Shown: piece after piece, positions 1-7,694 of the stretch
Layout: every line of letters starts with the position of its first letter
Position numbering within the stretch: position 1 is the first letter of the stretch
Source of the DNA: Streptomyces sp. NBC_01276
Lineage (GTDB): Bacteria; Actinomycetota; Actinomycetes; Streptomycetales; Streptomycetaceae
Assembly: GCF_041435355.1 (NCBI RefSeq)
Contig: NZ_CP108442.1
Coordinates: 7,314,501-7,378,500 of the forward strand
Direction of reading: 5' to 3'
DNA length: 64,000 nucleotides
Notes under the pieces: model-generated
Databases searched by the model: none
Told to the model about the DNA's origin: nothing
What the model saw: the letters and a program-made list of their open reading frames with translations, nothing else
Translations under genes and position numbers: made by a program

Positions 1-770
1 TCCGCCGGCTGCTGCCCGTGCGCCGCCACGTGGTGCACGGCGGGCAGCGCCGCGCGCATGAAGAACATCCGCGCCGACTCCGGATCGGCCAGGTCCCGGT
101 CCTGTTCCAGGTACGGGTTGATGGCGTGCTCCACGGCACGGACCTCGGGCTGCTCCGACACGTGCCGCAGCGCCGCCGTCAGGTCGCCCTCGACCTCCAC
201 CGCCCGCACCACCCGGTTGCCGTACATGAACAGGGAGGTGCGGCACAGCCGGGTGTGGTCGTCGACGCGGGCCTGCGGGGAGTCGTAGGACGACAGGATC
301 CGAGCGACCTTCTCCTCGCTGCCCGGCTTGACCGTGAAGGTCAGCGCGTGCCGGACGATCCCCGCGCCGAGCCGGGGCGAGCCCTGGAGCCGGGCGCGGA
401 GCGCCCGCTCGGGAGCCTCGTAGCGCTTGCCGGTCTCCCGCAGCACGGTGAACGTCAGCGGGCGCATCGAGCGGGCGCAGGCACCCAGCGGCCGGACCTG
501 CGCCGCGTGCTCCTCGCTGTTCACCCAGGCGAGGTACTGCGGGGCGCTCTCCCACTCACTGGTGATCAGCCACTGCGAGGGGTTCGCGAAGGACTGGCAG
601 AGCTGGTCGCCCAGGTGCCCGGGCACCGACGCGATGTCGTGCCGGAGCTGCTCGTACGCCTCGAAGAAGCGCTGTTGGGCGCCCTCGTGGAGATCCATCA
701 GCAGGACGACCCGGAGCATGGAGCCGTCGAAGGCGGACTGCGACACCCGTTCGGACAGGGTGGTTGTCAT
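1..770 (-). CDS. SchA/CurD-domain protein of a spore-pigment (whiE-type) type II PKS locus, 3' end outside window
   Basis: The minus-strand frame opens at ATG 770 (MTTTLSERVSQSAFDGSML) and stays open to the left edge, giving about 256 residues without a stop. The N-terminal part resembles a small antibiotic-monooxygenase-like fold (GHLGDQLCQSF, QWLITSEWES). It is followed by a second repeat of the type seen in SchA/CurD-like proteins, with a VRAVEVEGDL and EQPEVRAVE segment. In whiE and curamycin-type clusters this family sits beside the minimal PKS, and its exact step in aromatic polyketide tailoring or cyclisation is unsettled. It is divergent from an FAD monooxygenase, as whiE ORFI is from ORFVIII in S. 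coelicolor. The rest of the cluster is expected to the left. Identification rests on family memory and the divergent arrangement. Confidence 0.75.
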   Translation of the reverse strand, partial: MTTTLSERVSQSAFDGSMLRVVLLMDLHEGAQQRFFEAYEQLRHDIASVPGHLGDQLCQSFANPSQWLITSEWESAPQYLAWVNSEEHAAQVRPLGACARSMRPLTFTVLRETGKRYEAPERALRARLQGSPRLGAGIVRHALTFTVKPGSEEKVARILSSYDSPQARVDDHTRLCRTSLFMYGNRVVRAVEVEGDLTAALRHVSEQPEVRAVEHAINPYLEQDRDLADPESARMFFMRAALPAVHHVAAHGQQPA

Positions 771-1086
771 CTGCTCACTCCTTCGTGAGTGCACGGAGAC
801 CGCCACGTACGCGTTCCGGTGCGTGATCGGCGGCAACGGCCCGGGGGCGGGCGGTCCGCCGGCCGGTGGGCCGGTGGGTCCCGCGGGCTCGCGGGCCTCC
901 GCGGTCGGGGACGGCGGGCGGTGTGGCCGAAAGGGCTCCCGCTGTCGCTCATCGTCATCCGGCGGGGTACGGATCGCTACATCTCCGGATCAAGCGGGTG
1001 ACAAGACGCGACTCGCCAGGGCAAGAACCCTGATCGGGGGCATAAGGCGTCCACTGCCCCCCACACGAAACAGGAGCCCGCAGCCG
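771..1086. promoter_or_regulatory. Divergent promoter region of the spore-pigment locus
   Basis: This 316-bp gap separates the starts of the SchA/CurD gene (770, minus) and the FAD monooxygenase (1087, plus), so it must hold both promoters. I see no convincing coding sequence in it. In S. coelicolor the equivalent gap carries the sporulation-specific whiEP1 and whiEP2 promoters. I could not assign their positions here by eye. An AGGAG ribosome binding site lies at 1072-1076, 10 nt before the monooxygenase ATG. Confidence 0.55.
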
Positions 1087-2721
1087 ATGGAAGAGCATGC
1101 CGATGTCCGCGTACCGGTCCTCGTCGTGGGAGGCTCCCTCGTGGGCCTGTCCACCTCGCTGTTCCTGAGCCGTCACGGCATCAGGCACCTGTTGGTCGAG
1201 AAGCACGCCGGTACCTCGGTCCACCCCCGCGGCCGGGGGATCAACGCCCGCACGATGGAACTGTTCCGCACGGCGGGCGTCGAACCCGCCATCCGCAAGG
1301 AAGCTTCCGCCCTGGAGGCCAATCAGGGCATCCTGCAGACCCGGTCGTCGCTCGTCGACGGCGAGCACAAGTGGCTCGTCAAGGCCGTCGACCCGTCCGG
1401 CGCGCTCAAGAAGTTCAGCCCCACCGGCTGGTGCCTGTGCAGCCAGAACAACATCGAGCCGGTACTCGCCGCGCAGAGCCGCGCCCAGGGCGCCGACGTG
1501 CGCTTCGCCACCGAACTGATGAGCTTCGACCAGGACGAGACCGGTGTGAGCGCCGTGGTGAAGGACCGGGAGACCGGCGAACACCTCACCGTCCGCGCCG
1601 ACTACCTGATCGCCGCCGACGGACCGCGCAGCCCCGTCCGTGAGGCGCTGCGCATCCGCCAGACGGGCAACGGCGAGCTCTTCCACAACGTGAGCATCGT
1701 CTTCCGCTCGGAGCGGCTCGCCGACGTCCTGGGCGACCTGCGCTTCATCGTCTGCTACCTGATGAAGCCGGGCGCCGACGGGGCGCTGCTGCCGGTGGAC
1801 AACGAGACCCAGTGGGTCTTCCACGCCCCCTGGCACCCGGAGACGGGCGAGACCCTGGAGGACTTCACCGACGAGCGCTGCAGGGAGCAGATCCGCTCGG
1901 CGATCGGCGTGCCCGACCTGGACGTGGAGATCGGCGGCAAGGCGCCCTGGCACGCCGCCGAACGGGTCGCGGAGCAGTACGGCGTCGGCCGGGTCTTCGT
2001 GGTGGGCGACGCCGCCCACGAGATGTGCCCGACCGGCGCCTTCGGCTCCAACACCGGCATCCAGGACGCGCACAACCTCGCCTGGAAGGTCGCCGCGGTC
2101 CTCGAAGGCGCCGCCGGACCGGAGCTGCTGCACACCTACGAGCAGGAGCGGCTCCCCGTGGCCCGGGCCACCAGCGAGCGCGCCTCGGCCCGTTCGGCCG
2201 AACACAGCCACCCCGGGTACGTACCGCCCCCCACCATGGGCGGCGGTCCGGGCAGCGGGGTCCTCACCACCGCGATGGGCTACTGCTACCCCGAGGGCGC
2301 GGTCCTCGGCGGCGACCCGTCCCGGCCGGTCATCCCCGAGACCATGCGGCTGCGGGGCGACGTGGGTACCCGCGCCCCGCACATGTGGCTGACCCGGGCC
2401 GGCGAGCGGATCTCCGCCCTCGACCTCTACGAGCGCTCCTTCGTGCTGCTCAGCGGACCGGGCACGCCCTGGCGGGAGGCGGCGCGGGAGGTGGCGCGGC
2501 AGACGGGCGTGCGCCTGGACGCCTACGCGATCGGCTCCGGAGCCGACGCCGACCTGGTCCAGCCGGACGGCGCCGACTGGGCCGAGCTGCACGAGGTGCC
2601 GGCCGACGGGGCGGTCCTGGTGCGCCCGGACGGGTTCGTCGCCTGGCGTTCGGAAGGGGCCGCTGCGGACCCGCGGGCCGTCCTGACGGACGCGCTGACG
2701 CGGCTGCTGCGCCGCCCCTGA
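1087..2721 (+). CDS. FAD-dependent aromatic polyketide monooxygenase (whiE ORFVIII/TcmG-like)
   Basis: This is a 544-residue flavin hydroxylase of the PheA/TfdB type that hydroxylates aromatic polyketides with NAD(P)H and O2. The N-terminus has a dinucleotide fold (VLVVGGSLVGLSTSLFL, residues about 10-26) and GRGINARTMELFR. The mid-domain DG motif reads YLIAADGPRSPVR, and the second FAD motif is VFVVGDAAHEMCPTG, which contacts the ribityl chain. The last 150 residues look like the thioredoxin-like C-terminal domain common in TcmG/RdmE-type enzymes. ATG 1087 is chosen because it follows AGGAG by 10 nt and starts exactly before the FAD fold, although the frame is open far upstream. Its position divergent from the SchA/CurD gene supports a late tailoring role in spore-pigment synthesis. 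Confidence 0.85.
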   Translation: MEEHADVRVPVLVVGGSLVGLSTSLFLSRHGIRHLLVEKHAGTSVHPRGRGINARTMELFRTAGVEPAIRKEASALEANQGILQTRSSLVDGEHKWLVKAVDPSGALKKFSPTGWCLCSQNNIEPVLAAQSRAQGADVRFATELMSFDQDETGVSAVVKDRETGEHLTVRADYLIAADGPRSPVREALRIRQTGNGELFHNVSIVFRSERLADVLGDLRFIVCYLMKPGADGALLPVDNETQWVFHAPWHPETGETLEDFTDERCREQIRSAIGVPDLDVEIGGKAPWHAAERVAEQYGVGRVFVVGDAAHEMCPTGAFGSNTGIQDAHNLAWKVAAVLEGAAGPELLHTYEQERLPVARATSERASARSAEHSHPGYVPPPTMGGGPGSGVLTTAMGYCYPEGAVLGGDPSRPVIPETMRLRGDVGTRAPHMWLTRAGERISALDLYERSFVLLSGPGTPWREAAREVARQTGVRLDAYAIGSGADADLVQPDGADWAELHEVPADGAVLVRPDGFVAWRSEGAAADPRAVLTDALTRLLRRP

Positions 2722-2734
2722 CACCACTCGGGCA

Positions 2735-2752
2735 GGGCCTATTGGCAGGCCC
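2735..2752. terminator. Small hairpin between convergent genes
   Basis: GGGCCT and AGGCCC form a 6-bp stem around ATTGGC. It sits just past the monooxygenase stop and overlaps the last codons of the epsilon-like gene, so it could end transcription from the left. Confidence 0.4.
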
Positions 2753-2948
2753 AGCACCCCGCCCAGCATCCGTGGCCCGCGGGCCGCGGACGCTGGCGGT
2801 GGTGCGCGGTGCGCTCGGTGCGGTCGCAGGAGGGCGTGACCCGGCCGGCGAGGCAGGCGACCACCACGGTGATCGCGGCCAGTTCCTCGGGTTCGGCGGT
2901 GCCCCGGTGGACCCGGAGCAGGCTCGATATGGCGGCGTCGCTTCGCAT
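2739..2948 (-). CDS. Acyl-CoA carboxylase epsilon-like subunit (orphan)
   Basis: This is a 69-residue protein whose N-terminal half (LLRVHRGTAEPEELAAITVV) matches the RVxRGxxxPEELAALxxxL pattern of actinobacterial AccE/PccE epsilon subunits. Those small proteins bridge the biotin (alpha) and carboxyltransferase (beta) subunits of malonyl- and propionyl-CoA carboxylases. No alpha or beta subunit gene is in the window. ATG 2948 is preferred over GTG 2954 because GGGAGG lies 8 nt upstream of the ATG but only 2 nt from the GTG. It converges on the spore-pigment monooxygenase with a 17-bp gap. The C-terminal half is arginine/histidine-rich and ends CWAGCWACQ, which is unlike typical family members. 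It may help supply malonyl-CoA for the pigment PKS, but this is only inferred from position. Confidence 0.68.
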   Translation of the reverse strand: MRSDAAISSLLRVHRGTAEPEELAAITVVVACLAGRVTPSCDRTERTAHHRQRPRPAGHGCWAGCWACQ

Positions 2949-3012
2949 CGGCACGGCCTCCCGGCAGGAGAGTTCGCCCTCGCCGGGCCGTCCGGCGCCG
3001 ACGCTGACGACG

Positions 3013-3936
3013 CTACGAGCCGGCGGGTGGGCTGTCGTGCCGGGGAGCTCCGTCCACAGCCATCCGTGCGACGCGCGCGGGCCGGGCGGCCGCGGCCCCC
3101 GGGCGGCCGAGGAAGACGCCGGCCACCGCCAGCAGCAGCCCGCACAGCTGGCGCGCCGTCAGGCTCTCCCCGGCCACCGCGAGCCCCAGCAGCACTCCCG
3201 TCACCGGATTGAGCAGCCCGAGCAGCCCGACCGTGGCCGCGGGCAGCCGCCGCAGCCCCGCGAACCAGGTGGTGAAGGCGAGGGCCGTCGCCACCAGGAC
3301 CGCGTAGCCGAACCCGATCGCCGCCCGGCCGTCGACGGCCGGCGGCGCGCCCTCCACCGCGACGGCGAAGGGCAGCAGCAGGAGCCCGCCGCCGAGCAGC
3401 TGCCAGGAGGCCGAGGCGAGCACCCCGGCGCCGGCGCTCCAGCGTTTGGCCAGGACGTAGCCGAGCGCGGACATGGCCATGGCGACGGCGGCGGCCAGGA
3501 CCCCGAGCGCGTCGGCGGGCACGCTGCCCGTGAACAGCATCAGCGCCACCCCGCCCGCCCCCAGCCCCGCCCCGGCCAGGTGCCGCGAGGCCGGCCGCTC
3601 GCCCACCAGGGGCCAGGCGATCAGCATCATGGTCAGCGGTCCGGTCGCCATCACCGTCGCGGCCACACTGCTCGGCAGCCGTTGCGCGGCCACGTACACG
3701 AGGGCGAAGAACCCGCCCATGTTGAGCACGCCCAGCAGGAGCGACTTCCACCACCAGGAGCCGCGCGGCAGCTCGCGGCTCACGGCCAGGAGCAGCAGCC
3801 CGGCGGGCAGGGCGCGGATCGCCGATCCGTAGAGGGGGTGGCCGTCGGGGAGGAACGCGCGGGTGACGTAGTAGTTGGCGCCCCAGGCCACCGGGGCTAT
3901 CGCCGTGACCAGGGACCACCGTAGATTCGCTTCCAT
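3013..3936 (-). CDS. EamA/DMT-family transporter
   Basis: This is a 307-residue integral membrane protein with about ten hydrophobic segments in the two-fold EamA arrangement (for example VMATGPLTMMLIAWPLVGE and LNPVTGVLLGLAVAGESLT, the family GE...LT signature in both halves). Such carriers export metabolites or drugs. The start at ATG 3936 (MEANLRWSLV) is chosen because it begins directly before the first membrane segment and lies inside a perfect palindrome shared with the divergent MarR gene. No ribosome binding site can fit there, so the mRNA is probably leaderless. The adjacent MarR regulator very likely represses it. The substrate cannot be read from the sequence. Confidence 0.85.
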   Translation of the reverse strand: MEANLRWSLVTAIAPVAWGANYYVTRAFLPDGHPLYGSAIRALPAGLLLLAVSRELPRGSWWWKSLLLGVLNMGGFFALVYVAAQRLPSSVAATVMATGPLTMMLIAWPLVGERPASRHLAGAGLGAGGVALMLFTGSVPADALGVLAAAVAMAMSALGYVLAKRWSAGAGVLASASWQLLGGGLLLLPFAVAVEGAPPAVDGRAAIGFGYAVLVATALAFTTWFAGLRRLPAATVGLLGLLNPVTGVLLGLAVAGESLTARQLCGLLLAVAGVFLGRPGAAAARPARVARMAVDGAPRHDSPPAGS

Positions 3937-3961
3937 GGAAGGTACAGTACCTTCCATGGAA
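3931..3961. promoter_or_regulatory. 31-bp perfect palindrome: shared operator and overlapping leaderless promoters
   Basis: The left arm TTCCATGGAAGGTAC (3931-3945) mirrors GTACCTTCCATGGAA (3947-3961) around one central base. Both start codons, EamA at 3936 (minus) and MarR at 3956 (plus), lie inside the arms. On the plus strand TACAGT (3943-3948) and on the minus strand TACTGT (3949-3944) each end 7 nt before their ATG, the spacing expected for leaderless transcripts. One bound MarR dimer would cover both -10 boxes and both start points. Confidence 0.75.
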
Positions 3962-4477
3962 GACATCAAGAGCGGTCCGCCGGACCACGTCGCCCGCATC
4001 CAGGCGGAGTGGGCCCGTGAGCGCCCCGACCTGGACGTGGCCCCCCAGGCGGTGATCGGCCGGCTGCACCGCCTCGGCCTGCTGCTGACCGAACGCCTCA
4101 CCCCCGTCTACCGGCGCCACGGCCTGGGCGAGGGCGAGTTCGACGTCCTGGCCGCGCTGCGCCGGGCGGGCGAACCCTTCGAGCGGGCGCCCGGCGAGCT
4201 GGCCGCCCACACGATGGTCACCACGGGAGCCATGACCAAGCGGATCGACCGGCTCGAACGGGACGGGCTGGTCACCCGCCGCCGGTCGGCCGTCGACGGC
4301 CGCGGCCGCGTGGTCGCCCTCACCCCGGGGGGCCGCGAGGTGATCGACCGCGCCTTCGCCGACCACATCCGCAACGAACGCGCCCTCCTCGACGCGCTGA
4401 CCCCCGCCGAGGCCGCCGGACTGGAGGTGCTCCTCACCGCCTGGCTCTCCCGCGTCGAACCGCCCGCGGAGGTCTGA
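3956..4477 (+). CDS. MarR-family transcriptional regulator
   Basis: This is a 173-residue winged-helix regulator. GEFDVLAALRRAG, ELAAHTMVTTGAMTKRIDRLE (split by the recognition helix) and the wing VTRRRSAVDGRGRVVALTPGG are classic MarR features. It is divergent from the EamA transporter, with only 19 bp between the two start codons, all inside a 31-bp palindrome. The likely model is autorepression plus repression of the transporter, relieved by a small-molecule ligand. It converges on the oxidase gene at 4493 with a short palindrome between them. Confidence 0.9.
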   Translation: MEDIKSGPPDHVARIQAEWARERPDLDVAPQAVIGRLHRLGLLLTERLTPVYRRHGLGEGEFDVLAALRRAGEPFERAPGELAAHTMVTTGAMTKRIDRLERDGLVTRRRSAVDGRGRVVALTPGGREVIDRAFADHIRNERALLDALTPAEAAGLEVLLTAWLSRVEPPAEV

Positions 4478-4486
4478 GCGGAGTCC

Positions 4487-4502
4487 GGTCCGCTAGCGGA
4501 CC
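4487..4502. terminator. 16-bp palindrome at convergent gene ends
   Basis: GGTCCGCT/AGCGGACC lies between the MarR stop and the oxidase stop codon (which it contains). It could act as a weak bidirectional terminator, but it has no separate loop or T-tract. Confidence 0.35.
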
Positions 4503-6397
4503 CCGAGCTTCAGCCACTTCGCCGTACTGGGGACGCCCCGGCCGTCCAGGAGGAAGAGCATGTAGTACCCGGGCGGCGCGTCGGCCGGCGTGGCCGGCGT
4601 GCGCAGGGTGATCGTGTCGCCGCGCACCCCGCTGACCGGCAGCTCCAGGTGGCGCTGGCTGGTGTTCACCGCGTGGGTGACCGTGGTCGGCGCCAGCAGG
4701 ACGGCCCGTCGCACGGCGGACGCGGTGGAGCTGCGCACCTCGAAGGCCGCGCCGTGGGGGAGCTCGCCGCCCGGGGCCCGGTCGAGGGCGGGCCGGGGAC
4801 CCCGGTGCAGGTACGCGGGCTCGTAGAGCTCGATGCTGCCGTCCATCGCGTCGCGGATGTCGGGGTCGTTGGCGATCTGCTGGAGCTCGTCACCGGTCAC
4901 CATGACCCGGCCGTCCGGCATGACCAGGGCGTTGGAGTGGTAGCCGCGCGGCAGCCGCTGGGCGGGGCCCAGCCGCCAGCGGCCGTCCGCGCCGCGCAGT
5001 TCGGTCTGCCGGTACTTGAGGTCGGCCTTCGGGTTGAAGGGGCCGTTGCCGTAGTCCCGGGTGCTCAGGGCGCCGTTGACGGTGAGCAGGGTGGCGTCGG
5101 GCAGGATCAGGGTGTCGTCCTGGGTGCGGCCGAAGGCCCGGGGCTCCTCGGTGGTCCACCCCGCCCCCGACAGCCTGTACGTGTTCGGGTCGAGCGGGTC
5201 GCCGCCGAGGACCAGGATGGAGTCGGGGCCGCGCAGGCCGGCCGGGAGCGGTACGGCGGATCCGTACCCGCGGAAGTCGGCCGGACGCCGGGGGAGGTCG
5301 CGGCGGGTCTCCTTGACGGGGTCGAACAGCCATTGCTGGTCGGCGTCGCGGCCCAGGCCGTAGATCATGCCGTCGCGCAGGGAGAAGAGGTGCGGGTAGT
5401 CGTTGCGGAAGGGCGCGTCCGCGCCGAAGCGTTCCGAGGCGATGTCGAGGGGGATGTCGTACGGGCGCCAGGGGACGGGCAGCCGCTTCGCCGGGAACCG
5501 CTCCACCACCGGGGTGGGGGTGCCCGTACCGCGCTCGGACTGGCCCGACATGATGATCTGGCGGCCGTCCGCGCCGGTGACCACCGAGGGGTACCAGCGG
5601 CCCACGGACATGTCCCGGTTGCGGTACCAGTTCTCGGTCCAGGGGTCGAACACGAAGGAGAGGCGGGCGCCGCTGCCCCCCTTGCCGCCGTTGTTGCCGC
5701 CGAACACGGCGACCATCCCGTTGGGCAGGAAGGCGTGTCCGGCACAGAAGAACGGAGCGGGGCGCGGGGAGTGGGTGCCGTCCGGGATCAGGACGGTCGG
5801 CGGCCGGACCTCCTTGAAGGCCCGCGCGCCCGTTCCGCGGGCCGGGTCCCAGAGGAAGGCGCGGCCGGCGTTGGTCCGTCCGAGCCGGTCGGTGGGGCCG
5901 GTCTCCTTGGTGGGGTCGGTCTCGATCCGTTCGAAGGAGAACAGCAGCACCTTGCCGGTGGGGAGCTGGGCGACGTGGACACCGAAGTCGGGGGAGGGGA
6001 AGAACTCGGCGAACCGGCCGAACCGGGCGGCCGGGAAAGCGGCGTTGGCGCGGGCCTGGGAGTCCGTCAGAGCGGCCAGGCTCGCCGTACGGGTGGCCTG
6101 CGGGTAGCCGCCGGCGTCCCGGGCGGCCCGGCGCCGCCCCGCGTGGGCCCGTGCGTGCTCCTCGCCGATCAGGGCCGCTTCGCCGGGGTCGGCCGCGGCG
6201 GGAGCCGCTCCGGCCGGGGCCGGCCCGCCGTGGTGCGCGTCCCCGCGGCCGCCGTCGTGCGCCGGGGGCCGGAGCGGCCCGGAGGCGGCGGCCGCGGCAG
6301 GGACGGCGGCCGAGGCCGCCACGGCCAGCGCGGAGACGAGGACGCCCGCGGACAGGACGGCGGATCGTACGGCGGACCGGTGTGCTGCTCGGGGCAT
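4493..6397 (-). CDS. Secreted galactose-oxidase-like radical copper oxidase (glyoxal oxidase/DUF1929 type)
   Basis: This is a 634-residue exported enzyme with an N-terminal signal peptide (VLSAGVLVSALAVAASAAVPA). It then has a Kelch-type beta-propeller and a C-terminal DUF1929 immunoglobulin-like domain. The copper-radical centre looks complete by alignment to fungal galactose oxidase. Cys218 (FFCAGHAF) and Tyr269 (GRWYPSVV) would form the Tyr-Cys cofactor, Tyr486-His487 (RGYHSNALVMPDGR) and His575 (VTHAVNTSQR) the remaining ligands. Such enzymes oxidise alcohols or aldehydes to aldehydes or acids and release H2O2. Streptomyces GlxA acts in cell-surface glycan and hyphal-tip development, but no cslA neighbour is present here, so this is probably a different paralogue. 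GAGGAG lies 5-6 nt before ATG 6397. The substrate is unknown. Confidence 0.82.
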   Translation of the reverse strand: MPRAAHRSAVRSAVLSAGVLVSALAVAASAAVPAAAAASGPLRPPAHDGGRGDAHHGGPAPAGAAPAAADPGEAALIGEEHARAHAGRRRAARDAGGYPQATRTASLAALTDSQARANAAFPAARFGRFAEFFPSPDFGVHVAQLPTGKVLLFSFERIETDPTKETGPTDRLGRTNAGRAFLWDPARGTGARAFKEVRPPTVLIPDGTHSPRPAPFFCAGHAFLPNGMVAVFGGNNGGKGGSGARLSFVFDPWTENWYRNRDMSVGRWYPSVVTGADGRQIIMSGQSERGTGTPTPVVERFPAKRLPVPWRPYDIPLDIASERFGADAPFRNDYPHLFSLRDGMIYGLGRDADQQWLFDPVKETRRDLPRRPADFRGYGSAVPLPAGLRGPDSILVLGGDPLDPNTYRLSGAGWTTEEPRAFGRTQDDTLILPDATLLTVNGALSTRDYGNGPFNPKADLKYRQTELRGADGRWRLGPAQRLPRGYHSNALVMPDGRVMVTGDELQQIANDPDIRDAMDGSIELYEPAYLHRGPRPALDRAPGGELPHGAAFEVRSSTASAVRRAVLLAPTTVTHAVNTSQRHLELPVSGVRGDTITLRTPATPADAPPGYYMLFLLDGRGVPSTAKWLKLGVR

Positions 6398-6561
6398 GCG
6401 TCTCCTCGGTGGGCAACCGCCGGGTCGGGACGGCCCATGGTAGAAGAACCGGGATGAATCACCTCATACCGCGCGAGTGTGTTTCCCCGGGACCGCTGTT
6501 TCCCGGGATCACCGACGGGACGCCGCCCGCGCGCGGTGCCCGTTCTCCTCCTCGGACCGGT

Positions 6562-6633
6562 TCAGAGCAGCCCGTTGTCCCGGGCGTACAGGGCGGCCTG
6601 CTGACGGCCCCGGCGGCCGCCCGGACGGGCCCC
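6562..6633 (-). pseudogene. Possible C-terminal remnant of a LuxR/NarL response regulator
   Basis: A short minus-strand stretch ending RGRQQAALYARDNGLL followed by a stop resembles the extreme C-terminus of NarL-type regulators, which typically end in an RxQAVxxAYxxGLL pattern. The preceding codons do not give a helix-turn-helix. If real, it is only the tail of a lost gene. Confidence 0.3.
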
Positions 6634-7627
6634 CGACGGCGTACGGGTCCCGGGTGCCGAGTACACCGTCTCCGCCCGTCTCGCCGACCTGAGCACGACG
6701 GGCACGGTCCCCACCGGGCACACCGACCCCGTCGACTGGGCGGGTCTGGAGGCCTCCGGCACCACGACCCCGTCCGGGGTCCCCGGGGTCCAGATCGACG
6801 GCTACTTCCCCGATACCTCCACGACCAACACCAACCACCACTGGAACCACGACAGTCAGTTCGTGATCCGGCTGCCCGACCACTGGAACGGCGGGCTCGT
6901 CGTCGCCGGGCCGCCGGGGCTGCGCGAGCAGTACGCCGACGACCGGATCATCAGCGACCAGATCCTCGCGAAGGGATACGCCTACGCCGCCACCGACAAG
7001 GGGAACACCGGCGAGGAGATCTACAAGGACGGGGAACGTCCCGGCGACGCCATCATGGAATGGCACCGCAGGTTCACCGAAATCACCGTCGCCGCCGAGA
7101 AGGTGACCGACCGGCACTACGGCCGCACCCCGCGCTTCACCTACGCCGCGGGCCTGTCCGCGGGCGGCCACCCCGTCCGCCGGCAGCTCGAACACCGCCC
7201 GGACCTGTACACCGGGGGGCTGGACTGGAACGCCCTCACCTTCACCACCGACGGTGGTCTGCTCAAGACCCTGCCGCCCGCGCTCGACGCCCTCACCCCG
7301 CAGACCGCCTTCGGCGACGTCTACCACCGCATGGTCACCGACTCCGGACGCGGCGCCCTGCACCGCTACATCACGGTCCCCGGCGGTGCGCACGCCGACG
7401 GCCTGGTCGCGCTGGACGAGGAGCACCTGCGCCCGATGCCGGGGAACTTCACGGCCGCCTTCGCAGACCTCGAAACCTGGACCCGGCCGACCTCGGGCCG
7501 GCAGTCCCGGACGGCCGCGAGCCGCTCCGGCCCCGGGTGGACATCCCCGCGACGCACCTGCCCCGGAATACAGGAAATGCCCCGGACGAATTGGCGTCCG
7601 GGGCATGCATTCGCGTATATTCAATAG
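6605..7627 (+). pseudogene. Decayed secreted tannase/oligomer-hydrolase-type alpha/beta hydrolase
   Basis: The frame is open from a TGA at 6602 to 7627 but has no plausible start or signal peptide before YTVSARLADLSTTG. Recognisable parts are a beta-strand and oxyanion region (FVIRLPDHWNGGLVVAGPP), a nucleophile elbow (AAGLSAGGHPVRRQLEHRP) and a late block (ALDALTPQTAFGDVYHRM followed by RYITVPGGAHADGL). In intact relatives a long segment separates the TLPPAL block from the GTLDALxP block. Here they are fused (LPPALDALTP), pointing to an in-frame internal deletion. The C-terminal tail after LETW is frameshifted-looking. I therefore call a pseudogene rather than a 254-residue gene starting at GTG 6863. 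Confidence 0.6.
7577..7606. terminator. Strong hairpin terminator
   Basis: A 12-bp stem (ATGCCCCGGACG with its complement) closes on the 6-nt loop AATTGG. It separates the decayed hydrolase from the helicase gene and would shield the helicase promoter. Confidence 0.7.
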
Positions 7628-7630
7628 TTC

Positions 7631-7652
7631 ACGCCCTGTTGATTGAGGGCGT
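7631..7652. promoter_or_regulatory. Inverted repeat in the helicase leader
   Basis: ACGCCCT-N8-AGGGCGT is a perfect 7-bp inverted repeat about 45 bp upstream of the helicase start. The spacer contains TTGATT (7639-7644), a possible -35 box with TGTAGA (7663-7668) 18 bp downstream. It could be an operator over the promoter. The rifamycin-associated element known upstream of helR was not seen. Confidence 0.35.
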
Positions 7653-7694
7653 AGCTATGCTGTGTAGAGGCATCGTATCGCGCCGGGAGTGGAA

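Noticed and set aside
2809..3924. Long plus-strand frame opposite the EamA transporter
   Set aside because: It lacks a ribosome binding site and any recognisable domain. The opposite strand encodes a clear ten-helix transporter with the correct start in the palindrome.
6863..7627. Calling the hydrolase remnant an intact 254-residue gene
   Set aside because: The recognisable N-terminal homology begins about 85 codons upstream of the GTG, the middle is deleted and the end is shifted, so an intact gene is unlikely.
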